NCBI RefSeq assembly: GCF_963855985.1
Contig: NW_026973566.1
Coordinates: forward strand, 4,006,501 to 4,070,500
Length of the DNA: 64,000 nt
Source of the DNA: Ostrinia nubilalis
Taxonomy: Eukaryota; Arthropoda; Insecta; Lepidoptera; Crambidae
Direction of reading: 5' to 3'
This document shows, piece after piece, positions 45,023-54,382 of this stretch. The notes beneath the pieces are model-generated. The model made no database searches and had not been told where the DNA came from. It was given only the letters and a program-made list of their open reading frames with translations. Both the position numbers and the translations under genes were made by a program. Numbering within the stretch: position 1 is the stretch's first letter; every line of letters starts with the position of its first letter.

Positions 45023-45138
45023 GAGCGGTGTCCAGGGTAATCCCGGCCCACGGAGTCCAGGGAATAAACCCGGCCCAAGTTCGAGCGGAGTCCAGGGTAA
45101 TCCCGGCCCACGGAGTCCAGGGAATAAACCCGGCCCAA
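45023..45138 (+). repeat. 60-bp tandem duplication in the Gypsy leader
   Basis: The unit GAGCGG(T/A)GTCCAGGGTAATC... (60 bp) occurs at 45023-45082 and again from 45083 to ~45138, almost identical. One frame across it encodes a Pro/Gly-rich repeat (SGVQGNPGPRSPGNKPGP), but has no ATG. It may be an RNA structure or a small coding extension. Confidence 0.75.
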
Positions 45139-45357
45139 TCTACGCAGTCTTGCAGCCAGCTAGCTCCTCAACGCGTCATCACGCCACACGTCACGCGCCT
45201 GTCATCGTCCCACGTATCATGACATCGTGACCTACTTAACTAGTAAGCGTTTTTATTTTATAAATTTCAAATGGACCATTACGTTTTCAATTAGGTAGAA
45301 TTTTTTTTTTCTTTACTCTTATTTTACTTATAAAAATATAAACTATAAAATTATGAT

Positions 45358-46599
45358 ATGACTCAAGACTTAAGTGAATTACGTAGAAAATTATTATACT
45401 TAAAGGAATATTTAACTAAGATAGGACCGGAGCGTCGCTCGTCAAAACTAGCACATAGTAAATTATTAGAAGCTCAGTCATACTATAAAGAGTTAGATAA
45501 TATTTTGGGCCGTGTAAAAGAACAGATTGACGATTCTGAGATAGCCACATGTGACTTAACTCTAGTAAATAGTATTATAAATGATATAAAATCCCTATTC
45601 AAAAGTATTCAAAGTTTAGTAACGTATAAAAAAGAGGAGAGAGATTTGTCTAGTTCGAGTTCCGAATATTCTGAATGTTCTAATTTAGATATGGCAACCG
45701 AGATGTCTCCCATATTTGATATAAAGACAGCAATTGCCTTGCTACCTGTCATGACAGGGCAAGAGCACGTTACCCTTCAGCTAATCGATGGAATTAGTTT
45801 ATATAGTAAAATGATAGGTGCCGCTTTACACCAAACTTTGATTGAATTTGTATTAAAAACAAGATTGTCTCCCAGTGCAAAACTTCGTCTACAGTCTTCC
45901 TATACATCAGTTGATGATTTGGTTAAAGATATGAAGTGTTTACTCATACAAAAAAAATCCGAAGTCGCACTTCAGACACAACTTCTTCGCGCAAGACAAG
46001 GCAATAGGTCTATAGAAAAATTCGGTTCAGAATTAGAAGAACTATTTGTAAATTTAACAATAGCCCAAGCAAACGGAGATGAAAATAATTTTAAGATTCT
46101 CCGCCCCATTAACGAGAGATTAGCAATCAAACGATTTTCAGACGGATTATCTAACACTCGTCTAAGTACGATCATTGCATCAAAAACTTTTAATTCACTT
46201 CCAGAAGCAATTAGGGCCGCCACAGATGAACAGTCATTTCTAGTCCCAGAACACAATGTATTGAATCTGAATCAATACAAGGGACAATACAGTTCTCCTA
46301 GAGGACGAAATAACTATCGTGGCTTTGCCCGAGGTCGCAGTCATTTCGGCCGTGGCCATTTTAATCATAATTATAATAATCAGGCCAGTTCAATGACCGA
46401 TGAAAAATCACACGGCCGCACATACACACGTAACCGAGCGTCGCCGCATCACGTGAACGTCAACGTTCGGAATCCGCGTGCTCAGCACATAAGTGCGCAA
46501 CAAACAGCGTACGCTGAGTACACTGACCCACAAGAAAATGATGACAATGACGAAAATGCACTTAATGCACCGAATAATAATGAGTTTTTTCGTGACTAA
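45358..46599 (+). CDS. gag: Gypsy Gag polyprotein, intact
   Basis: 413 aa, ATG 45358. N-terminal ~100 residues are helical; residues ~120-310 form the capsid-like part (ALLPVMTGQEHVTLQLIDGI, LRARQGNRSIEKFGSELEELFVN, AIKRFSDGLSNTRLSTIIASK). The C-terminus has no CCHC zinc knuckle; instead it is Arg/Gly-rich (SPRGRNNYRGFARGRSHFGRGH, ~310-332), presumably the RNA-binding part, followed by an acidic tail. Its end overlaps the pol open frame (pol in the +1 frame relative to gag), so Gag-Pol expression would need a frameshift. No lesion seen. Confidence 0.85.
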   Translation: MTQDLSELRRKLLYLKEYLTKIGPERRSSKLAHSKLLEAQSYYKELDNILGRVKEQIDDSEIATCDLTLVNSIINDIKSLFKSIQSLVTYKKEERDLSSSSSEYSECSNLDMATEMSPIFDIKTAIALLPVMTGQEHVTLQLIDGISLYSKMIGAALHQTLIEFVLKTRLSPSAKLRLQSSYTSVDDLVKDMKCLLIQKKSEVALQTQLLRARQGNRSIEKFGSELEELFVNLTIAQANGDENNFKILRPINERLAIKRFSDGLSNTRLSTIIASKTFNSLPEAIRAATDEQSFLVPEHNVLNLNQYKGQYSSPRGRNNYRGFARGRSHFGRGHFNHNYNNQASSMTDEKSHGRTYTRNRASPHHVNVNVRNPRAQHISAQQTAYAEYTDPQENDDNDENALNAPNNNEFFRD

Positions 46600-49057
46600 C
46601 AATCTAAATAATTTTATCCTAAGTTGTAATACTTGTAATAATGTAACTTTTCAGTTAGATAAAAATATAAATATAGATTTATTAATAGACAGCGGAGCAA
46701 GTTTATGCGTATTAAGATATGAATGGATAAGCCAACATTACGAGAGTTTATTAAATGATGTTATATGTGATCAATTAACTATAAAGGGTGTTAGTGGAAA
46801 ACTTGTTTCCGAAGGATACCTATTTTTAAATTTAACATATGCAGGTGTAACATTCACCGAAAAATTTTATGTTTTTAGAAACATGTCATGTACTTCTAGT
46901 GGTATATTAGGAGAAAATTTTCTTGCAAAGTATGATGCTATAATAAACTATAAAAATAGCACCTTACAATTGACTTGTAATTATAAAAACGTTTGTATAC
47001 CTATAAAAAATAATAGAAACACATACAAACACATTATTCCCGCCCGATGCGAAGTAATTAAATATATAAGCAGTAAGGGCGTAAACGATTGCGTTATGTT
47101 AGCAAGAGAGTTACAAGAGGGAGTTTTTCTAGCGGGTGTTATTGCAAGTCCAAAAAACGGATGTATCCCAATCAGAGTGCTTAATACAACTGAGAAGGAT
47201 GTAGAAATAGACTTTTTCAATTTAGAAATTTTAAACTTACACGAATTTAATGTTTGCCACTTCAATAAGTATTATTCTTCGGTCGAAAGAGTAAAAGTAT
47301 TATTCAACCTATTAAACCTAGATTATTTGGATAAGGAAGAACGTTTGAACATTGAACAAATATGTGCGAAATATTCTGACGTTTTTCATTTGCCGGGTGA
47401 TCGGTTAACAGTTACAAACTTAATGGAACATAAAATAACATTAAAGGATAATACACCGGTCTATTCAAAACCATATAGAATTCCTCATTCTTTAAAGTCA
47501 GAAGTACAAAAGCAAATCAAGGAAATGTTAGATAATGATATAATTGAAGAAGCAGTCTCAGAATGGTCCAGCCCAGTTTTGTTAGTGCCAAAAAAGTGTG
47601 ACAAATCTAATGAGAAAAAATGGCGACTTGTTATAGACTATAGACAGTTAAATAATAAGCTCGTCGATGATAAGTTCCCGCTGCCCAATATTACTGATAT
47701 TTTAGACTCCTTATCAGGTAGTATTTATTTTTCAAAACTTGATTTATCTCAAAGTTATTACCAACTTAATTTAGAGGAAAATTCACGGAAATATACCGCA
47801 TTTCAATTAGATAAAATGTATCAAATTACGCTAGATAAAGGTTCGAGACAATATACAGCTTTTACTGCGGACAAGATGTATCAAATGAAACGTTGTCCTA
47901 TGGGGTTGAAAACTTCACCTAGTGTTTTTTCAAGGTTAATGACCATAGCGATGTCTGGGATTAATTATCAAGAAGCAATAGTTTATTTAGATGACATAAT
48001 TGTTATAGGAAAAAGTTTACATTCTCATTCACAAAATCTTACTAACGTATTAGAACGTCTAAGACACGTCAATTTAAAAGTTAACCCACTTAAATGTGAA
48101 TTTCTTCGCACTGAAATAGTTTATTTGGGACACAAGATTACTTCCAATGGAATTCTACCAGACCCAAACAAAATTGATGCATTGCAAAATTACCCAGTTC
48201 CACAAAACGCTGACGACGTTAAGAGATTTGTTGCGTTTGCTAACTATTACAGACGTTTTGTACCACAATTTGCTAATATTACTTACCCGTTAAATAAATT
48301 GTGTAAAAAACAGGCAGTTTTTCAATGGACACTAGATTGTGAAGCATCTTTTAAGAAAATTAAAGAAATACTTATGACCCCCCCAGTATTAGCATACCCT
48401 GATTTTTCAATGAATAATAAGTTTGTGTTACAAACTGATGCATCTCGTATAGGTTTAGGAGCTATACTATCAAATAGCGATGGTCAAGTAATAGCTTATG
48501 CTAGTAGAAATTTAAATCCAGCAGAAACTCGCTACCCGATTATAGACCTCGAATTGTTAGCCATCGTATGGGCTGTCAAACATTTTCGACCATACTTGTA
48601 TGGTAGGAAATTTAAGGTTTGTACTGACCACAGGCCACTTATCTATCTTTTTGGCCTCAAAGACCCATCTAGTAGACTGACTAAGTTCAGACTATACTTA
48701 GAGGAATATGATTTCGATGTAGAATATGTCCCCGGAAAGACAAACGCAGCCGCGGACGCACTAAGTAGAATTGTAATAAATTCTAATGACTTAAAAAGTA
48801 TGCAAGAACAAGTCGTTTCAGTTGTGACTCGATCTATGTCACGAAGATTAAACCGCCCTTCAACTGATACGACCGCCGACCGCCCTACCACCCAAACAAA
48901 TGATAACCCTTCTGTTGTTGAGGTTTTGAAAAAACCTAATAACGTTGTAGAGCTAAGATTCTGTTCCTTGATTGATGATAGGCAGAATAACCCGGAATAT
49001 ATTTATTCCGACTTAAAATATTGCGCATATGTACAAAAGAGAATAATATTTTCTTAG
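46493..49057 (+). CDS. pol: Gypsy Pol: protease, RT, RNase H (with an internal duplication)
   Basis: The open frame begins without ATG inside gag. Protease LLIDSGASLCVLR (~46680); RT WRLVIDYRQLNNK, FSKLDLSQSYYQLNL (motif A), CPMGLKTSPSVFSRLM (B), IVYLDDIIVIG (catalytic YLDD, ~47985), then RNase H FVLQTDASRIGLGAIL, DLELLAIVWAVKHFRPYLYG, CTDHRPLIYL, and the chromatin-like linker VEYVPGKTNAAADALSRI. Between motifs A and B, 47761-47820 and 47821-47880 are a diverged 60-bp tandem duplication adding 20 residues absent from related RTs. The frame ends at 49057, and the integrase continues in another frame. Confidence 0.85.
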   Translation: MRNKQRTLSTLTHKKMMTMTKMHLMHRIIMSFFVTNNLNNFILSCNTCNNVTFQLDKNINIDLLIDSGASLCVLRYEWISQHYESLLNDVICDQLTIKGVSGKLVSEGYLFLNLTYAGVTFTEKFYVFRNMSCTSSGILGENFLAKYDAIINYKNSTLQLTCNYKNVCIPIKNNRNTYKHIIPARCEVIKYISSKGVNDCVMLARELQEGVFLAGVIASPKNGCIPIRVLNTTEKDVEIDFFNLEILNLHEFNVCHFNKYYSSVERVKVLFNLLNLDYLDKEERLNIEQICAKYSDVFHLPGDRLTVTNLMEHKITLKDNTPVYSKPYRIPHSLKSEVQKQIKEMLDNDIIEEAVSEWSSPVLLVPKKCDKSNEKKWRLVIDYRQLNNKLVDDKFPLPNITDILDSLSGSIYFSKLDLSQSYYQLNLEENSRKYTAFQLDKMYQITLDKGSRQYTAFTADKMYQMKRCPMGLKTSPSVFSRLMTIAMSGINYQEAIVYLDDIIVIGKSLHSHSQNLTNVLERLRHVNLKVNPLKCEFLRTEIVYLGHKITSNGILPDPNKIDALQNYPVPQNADDVKRFVAFANYYRRFVPQFANITYPLNKLCKKQAVFQWTLDCEASFKKIKEILMTPPVLAYPDFSMNNKFVLQTDASRIGLGAILSNSDGQVIAYASRNLNPAETRYPIIDLELLAIVWAVKHFRPYLYGRKFKVCTDHRPLIYLFGLKDPSSRLTKFRLYLEEYDFDVEYVPGKTNAAADALSRIVINSNDLKSMQEQVVSVVTRSMSRRLNRPSTDTTADRPTTQTNDNPSVVEVLKKPNNVVELRFCSLIDDRQNNPEYIYSDLKYCAYVQKRIIFS

Positions 49058-50319
49058 AATCTCGATCATTATCTACCATGCCGGTGTTAGTGAGAGATCT
49101 AGAATCATTATGTAATAAATTAAATATCGCTGAACTACTAATAATAAAAAATAAAAGCAGCGAAAAATATATCAATACCTTCGCCAGTTTATTGGCAAAA
49201 AATATTATAAATGCGCCACGATTATTAATATTAAAAGATGTGACTAGAATCACAGATAAGGACCATAAGAGAGTAATCTTAAATGATTTTCACCTATTAC
49301 CCACAAGTGGTCATGCAGGGACCAATAGAATGCTAAATAATATTAAAAAATTCTATTATTGGCCAGGGTTATCGAATGATGTAATTGACTACGTTAGGAG
49401 GTGCAAGCATTGCCAAATACAAAAACATACGAATAAATACATTAAGGAACCAATGGTTATTACTTCAACTGCAACAAGCGCATTTGAACATATTAGTTTA
49501 GACATTATGGGGCCCTTATTGCCTGACGATAACAACAATAAGTATATCCTTACAATACAATGCCATTTATCAAAATTTGTCGAAGCCTACGCACTATCGA
49601 CCAAAGATACAGAAACGGTCGCTAGAGCTTTTGTTACTAATTTTATTTTGAGATATGGAGTACCAAAAGAAATATTAACTGATAGGGGCACAGAATTTAT
49701 GTCTTCCGTCATGACCGAGGTATGCACTTTACTCAATATAAAGAAACTAAACTCAACTTCTTATCACCATGAGACCGTTGGTGCACTAGAAAATACTCAC
49801 AAGAATTTAGGTGCCTATCTCAGAATCCAATGTGAACAAAATAAGAGTAATTGGAGTAATTGGCTACCTTATTGGTGTTTCTGTTTTAATACTACTGTCC
49901 ACACAGAAACAAAATATTCACCTTATGAACTTGTTTTTGGAAAACACTGTGTACTACCAAATAACTTACAAACGGGTATAGATCCTTTGTATAACTTCGA
50001 TTCTTACCCAAAGGAATTAAAATTCAGGTTGCAAAAAGCGCAAGCGGACGCCAAAGCAAACCTTATACATAATAAATATTTAAGGAAATATAATTACGAC
50101 AAAACTTGTAATCCTATCGTTTATAAGCCAGGAGATCTTGTATTAATAAAAAATCATTTAGGAGATAAATTAGATAGTTTATTTTCAGGTCCATTTGAAG
50201 TAATAGAAGATATAAGTCCTAATGTTAAAATTATAAAAAATAAATTAGAATATATTATACATAAAAATAATACAAAACCATTTATTGGAAATTGTATAAA
50301 AAAAAAAATGATAATTTAG
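49021..50319 (+). CDS. pol: Gypsy integrase (separated from Pol by a frameshift)
   Basis: 432 codons, no ATG at the expected point. HHCC zinc finger (GHAGTNRMLNNIKKFYYWPG, CKHCQIQK), catalytic core FEHISLDIMGP (Asp), EILTDRGTEF (Asp), VGALENTHKN (Glu), then the C-terminal DNA-binding part (YKPGDLVLIKNHLGDKL, LFSGPFEVIEDI). Catalytic residues are present. The preceding Pol frame continues into this one if a single base is shifted near 49035 (ACAAAAGAG), so either a one-base mutation, an assembly error or, less likely, programmed frameshifting splits it. Confidence 0.87.
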   Translation: MRICTKENNIFLESRSLSTMPVLVRDLESLCNKLNIAELLIIKNKSSEKYINTFASLLAKNIINAPRLLILKDVTRITDKDHKRVILNDFHLLPTSGHAGTNRMLNNIKKFYYWPGLSNDVIDYVRRCKHCQIQKHTNKYIKEPMVITSTATSAFEHISLDIMGPLLPDDNNNKYILTIQCHLSKFVEAYALSTKDTETVARAFVTNFILRYGVPKEILTDRGTEFMSSVMTEVCTLLNIKKLNSTSYHHETVGALENTHKNLGAYLRIQCEQNKSNWSNWLPYWCFCFNTTVHTETKYSPYELVFGKHCVLPNNLQTGIDPLYNFDSYPKELKFRLQKAQADAKANLIHNKYLRKYNYDKTCNPIVYKPGDLVLIKNHLGDKLDSLFSGPFEVIEDISPNVKIIKNKLEYIIHKNNTKPFIGNCIKKKMII

Positions 50320-50459
50320 TTTAGTTCGACATTATAATTAAGTCTATAGTATTAATGTATTAATCATTTAATGTAATGTTCAGCGAATCTGTCTCGCTAT
50401 GCTACATTTTTTTTTTCTTAATAGCCCCGGGGGTGGTACCCTGTAGTTTTTTGGGGAGT

Positions 50460-50703
50460 TGTAATAAGTCGCTATTTAGTGTTTAACAGTAACATAATTA
50501 TTAATAGTGTCTACAACATAAAGTAGCAGAGTATGCGCTTTAAAAGCATAGTAAGGCAGATTTCGTAAGAATAATTAAAGTAATTTATGTAACTAGATTT
50601 TATATCATTATAAGTGTAAAACTGGTTAAGAGAAGATGTTTTAATAAACACCTCTGAAGATCATCATTTGTATTGATTCATCCTCAAGACTCAACATACT
50701 TCA
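50460..50703 (+). repeat. Gypsy 3' LTR (244 bp)
   Basis: Identical to the 5' LTR by eye; followed by TSD CTCT at 50704-50707. Confidence 0.95.
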
Positions 50704-50707
50704 CTCT

Positions 50708-51848
50708 AACGAGGAACTATTAATCTAATAATAATATCTCTAATCGTTTTAGAACAATTAATATTGCATATTTTTTTGACGGTTGTCCAAGTTTTTTTAA
50801 TATCATTTTTGTTTTCAACTAAAGTCCTCTTTTCGTATTAATTTTTTACTTTTTGCAATATATTTCCACAGTAATTCCTATACAGTTTATATTCCTTAGT
50901 AACATTGGTATCATGAGGAAACTTTTTGGCTTTAGCATGAAGAGCATCACGACGTCTTATACACTTCAGTAGTCCAGGTGTTATCCATTTTTTGCAAATA
51001 ACATCCCGACTCCGTGTCTTACGCTCAGTTTTGTGATTATTGATAGCAGTGTTAAAAACTTGTAGGAAATAATTTATTGCTTCTTTTGTTTCATTAATCT
51101 GATATAGTTGAGTCCAGTCAATTTGTTTTAAGGTCTTATCGAGTGCATCATAATCGATCTTTGTGCATTTAGCGTTTAAGTTTTCTTTTTGTATATGTGT
51201 TCCTAGGCTACATAGCACTGAGCTGTGGTCAGTTATATCCGAGTGACATACAACTGTAGTAGAGGAGAGAGATGATTTTATCATGCAATGATCAAGATTA
51301 TTTGGTCCTCTCGTTGGAAGATTATGACTAGGTACATATCCGTAATGTGCTAAGATGCTCAAATATTCATCTGTAGCGTCATCCGATGTATCTTTATTAA
51401 TATTAATGTTAATGTCACCCAGAAGTATCAAGTGAGGCTTAGTGAAGGAAGATAGGACAGATTCAAGTGACCCCAAAAAATTACCTATATTTGAAAATGA
51501 AGGGGGGCGATAGATTGCTATTACAGAAAATGTCTGCTCTATTTGTATTACCAGACAATTGGCCTCTCGAAACTCAGGTTCCACTATATAGATATTTAGA
51601 TTTAGCCGTGAATAGATTACTATTCCATCATTTTGATTTAAATATGACTTTGAGTGGTAGCATTTGTAGCCATCTAAAGGTATTTCATTCGAAGATTCAT
51701 TAATCCAGCATTCAGTAAGAACGATAATGTCTGGGTTAAATTGTAGGCGATTCAAGAACAACACTAGGCTGTCAAAGTTTTTATTTATGCTACGTATATT
51801 TTGTGTTAGTATTGTAAGTTTGTTTTTATTTGTTCCCAATAAATGCAA
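50708..51848 (-). pseudogene. LINE-D endonuclease domain
   Basis: On the - strand (51848-50838): LTILTQNIRSINKNFDSL, DIIVLTECWINES (active-site Glu), DGIVIYSRLNL, VIAIYRPPSFSN, LILLGDININ (GD-N strand), NNLDHCMIK, DITDHSSVLCSL (His-Asp). All EEP motifs are visible. The linker to the RT (KKTWTTVKKIC... region) runs to 50708 and is cut there by the Gypsy 3' LTR. The reading start is uncertain because no ATG is in frame upstream. Confidence 0.87.
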
Positions 51849-52137
51849 TTTGCATAGTTCGGGATCATAAAGCTCAACACTACCACAGAATAAGTAATAG
51901 TACAGGTACAGAAGGATTACTCCGCAAGACGATTTAAATAAATGCGAGTCTTGCTACGACGCGATACAGTGGAATTCAGCTCGCACAGCACTACGTACCT
52001 ACAATTTTATTCACCTACAAGTTTTGTCTCTTTCTATCGCGTGCCTCTGAACTCTTCTTACGCTGTTAGGGTTGCTGTCTAGTGAAAAAATAATTAATCT
52101 ACTTATTTGTAATGAGGTACGTATGTAGGCATTCATT

Positions 52138-52205
52138 ATGGAAAAACCTTGGGAGAGGCCTTTGTCCAGCAGTGGACGTCATTTGGCTGAAACGAACGAA
52201 CGCAT
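52138..52205 (+). repeat. Retroposon tail ('CCAGCAGTGGACGTC' family)
   Basis: Reads CTTTGTCCAGCAGTGGACGT then a GAAC(GAAC) end. Same family as 32705-32945. Confidence 0.6.
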
Positions 52206-52252
52206 TCTGAGCAGTAGTCATGGTAGGTTAGGTTCCTATACTATCCTAAGAA

Positions 52253-52372
52253 TTATTGATTACCTACATGGCCAACATACCTTTCAGCATCTTTGGGAAG
52301 CGAAAAAAAAGATAAATCCGGTAGATTTATTTTCGAATTTAAACACCTGAACGCCGCACAATAATATGCCAT
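52253..52372 (-). pseudogene. THAP zinc-finger fragment
   Basis: On the - strand: MAYYCAAFRCLNSKINLPDL then SFFSLPKDAER, matching the start of a THAP domain (C-x(4)-C spacing, then the F-x-x-F/P-K-D-x-x-R segment). The frame then diverges before the conserved Trp and stops. THAP domains are DNA-binding modules of P-element-like transposases and derived host genes. The upstream GC-rich stretch (52430-52540) could be its 5' flank. Only the first exon-like piece is present. Confidence 0.5.
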
Positions 52373-53159
52373 TTTATCTTTATGTCCATTTTTAAATAAT
52401 ACTTCGATCATAGAATTAGGTACTACAACGCACGCCAGCGTCCCGACGGGCGCGCGCGTGACACTCGACTGATATAATACCCGCCGGCGGGGCGCTTCGC
52501 TGTAGGTAATTATCGGATGTACCGCGCGGAGTGAGCCAGGCCTGACACTACTCGATAGGCTAGTCTTGTCAATATCGTTTATTACATTTAATCTACTATT
52601 CATTTTGTTGGTAGTGATATGCAAGTACTTTTCCCGGAAACAAAAATTTCGCAAACAAAACAAAAATAACAACTTATCTTTGTATAAACTTATTTTTGTA
52701 TAAAGATAAATATTTTGATAGTACGTTAGTTTTGAAATTATGATTAAAAATACGCTGTGGAACGAGTAAAAGTATTTAATTCAGGTTGCATTTTAAACAT
52801 CTTAAAATTAAAAGTATATGTAAATGCCGGGTTGAACCTACTTAGTGTTGTTGCGTTATGGTATTTTTCTACAAAAGTAATTGGAAAATGCATTATTTTG
52901 GCCAATATAATTATTCGACGGTAATATAAGTAAGTAGTTAAGCATTTTGGCTTAGACAATGTTGATTCCAAGTATTGACAAAATAGGGAAGTATGTATAA
53001 TGTAAAAAAGTCATGTTTAGTGTTTTGTGTAAATATGTAATTGTGTAAATAAGAGTTCTTCGCATTAATGAGTATGTTTGTGTAAAGAGTGAGTAGTTAA
53101 TGATATTTTTATGTGTTTTGTAGTAAGTATTTTTTAACAAATCTAAAGAAAACTTATAA

Positions 53160-54013
53160 TTACGATTTAAGAGTGCAAAGCTGAGATTCGTCTTTAACCA
53201 AGATATAAGGTGCTCCTTCTTGCTTCTTGAGATAAATATTGCCGTTGGAAGTCCAGCAGTATTGGTATTTTTCTTGTCTGGCAAATTCTCGAGTGAGGAA
53301 GTGTAGTCTCCTTGACTTGGCCGTAAGTGTCTCCGAGAGAAATAATGGCGAGGTGTCTGTTTTTATTCCCAAATGACTTACGTTCAGTTTTCTGGTTTTG
53401 TTAAAAACTTTCTTGCTGAGCCCAAAAACCTGTGCTTCATTAGTGTACTTGCCAGTTCCACGATGACAGTCGACTTGGAGGGATCTTTCCTATTTGGTAT
53501 ACGATACACATCGCGCAGATCAGATGGCTGCATATCGATTTCCAGATTTTTCGCAAGACAATGGACATAGCCAAAAAGATTCTCTTTATTTTCATTATCG
53601 GCTTTGGGTACAAATTTTATTTCAATGCATGTCTTTTTTAAGGATGTTTCTAGCAGCTCACATTTGTCATCCAATCTTGTGATTTCAGACAGCACTTCTT
53701 TCCTTTGCCCCTCTAGTCCGTCTATTTTTGTCTGAAGATGGTCTAGTTGGGATGACATAAAGTCGAGAGACTTCTCAATATCCTGGTTTCTACTGTTTAT
53801 ATTTGAAGTCTGAAGCCTTATTTCTTGTATACTGTTGCTCAATTTGTCAAGTTGTTTAAATAATAAATAAATAAATAAATAATAAAGTATCTCCATTTTA
53901 AAAGCTGTTAATTCATCATAATCTCCATCCTTCAATCGCCGCCGTTTGTCCCCGTGCATAACATTAAGCTCGGAGGTAGACATCGACTTATTGAGCGGTG
54001 GCGAGTGATACAT
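53160..54013 (-). pseudogene. LINE-D ORF1 (gag-like with FP-like C-terminus)
   Basis: The likely ATG is at 54013 (MYHSPPLNKSMSTSEL). A coiled coil (LDKLSNSIQEIRLQTSNINS, LDHLQTKIDGLEGQRKEV) is followed by an RRM-like part (VYRIPNRKDPSKSTVIVEL). A frameshift at ~53385 leads to the C-terminal part (SRRLHFLTREFARQEKYQYC... EGAPYILVKDESQL), similar to the baculovirus FP-protein-like C-terminal domain found in insect LINE ORF1s. An (ATAA)n run at 53862-53885 adds odd hydrophobic residues within the coiled coil. Confidence 0.8.
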
Positions 54014-54382
54014 TATTATGCAATGTGAATTAGGCTTCAACCGAAAGGATTCAAGGTTCAGTTTACCGTATCTCGGCTGGTGCTGATTGGCGTCCGCGGG
54101 ACGTGTGCAGGGGTCTTGTTCGCTGGTGGCTTCGCGACGATTTCGATACAAATCGCCTTTCCGTCAAATATAGTTAGATCTCTGGTTTATTTGTTATAAT
54201 TTTTAAATTGCTTGAGCGATCACCGACGTAATAAGATTGCACTTTGTGTTCAACGTAACAAGGCACAATTCCAATAACGAGATTACTTGAATATTTTGGA
54301 AGAAAAATGTGTGAGGACGCACTCTAAACGCGGCTGAACTGTGCAGCGGTCCGAGGGAAGTCCGATGAACTCTCAATTTTAT

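Larger units (their letters stand above)
44352..50703 (+). mobile_element. Full-length Gypsy LTR retrotransposon, 6352 bp, TSD CTCT
   Basis: LTRs at 44352-44595 and 50460-50703 are identical by eye over 244 bp, flanked by CTCT (44348-44351, 50704-50707). The primer-binding site TGGCGACCCTGCCAC starts at 44596, and a TTTTTTGGGGAGT polypurine tract precedes the 3' LTR. Genes: small membrane-protein frame, gag, pol (protease-RT-RNase H), integrase frame. No env. The TGGCGACC primer site and the gag without zinc knuckle suggest the mdg1/412-like branch (tentative). Youngest large insertion here. Confidence 0.95.
51849..53159 (-). other. LINE-D inter-ORF region with foreign fragments
   Basis: Between endonuclease and ORF1. 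It contains a lepidopteran retroposon tail (52138-52205), a THAP-like fragment (52253-52372) and otherwise AT-rich sequence with no supported frame. It is longer than a normal inter-ORF gap, so at least two later insertions occurred. Confidence 0.5.

Noticed and set aside
49021..49057. Programmed frameshifting between RNase H and integrase
   Set aside because: No classical slippery heptamer at the overlap and Gypsy Pol is normally continuous; a one-base mutation or assembly error is simpler.
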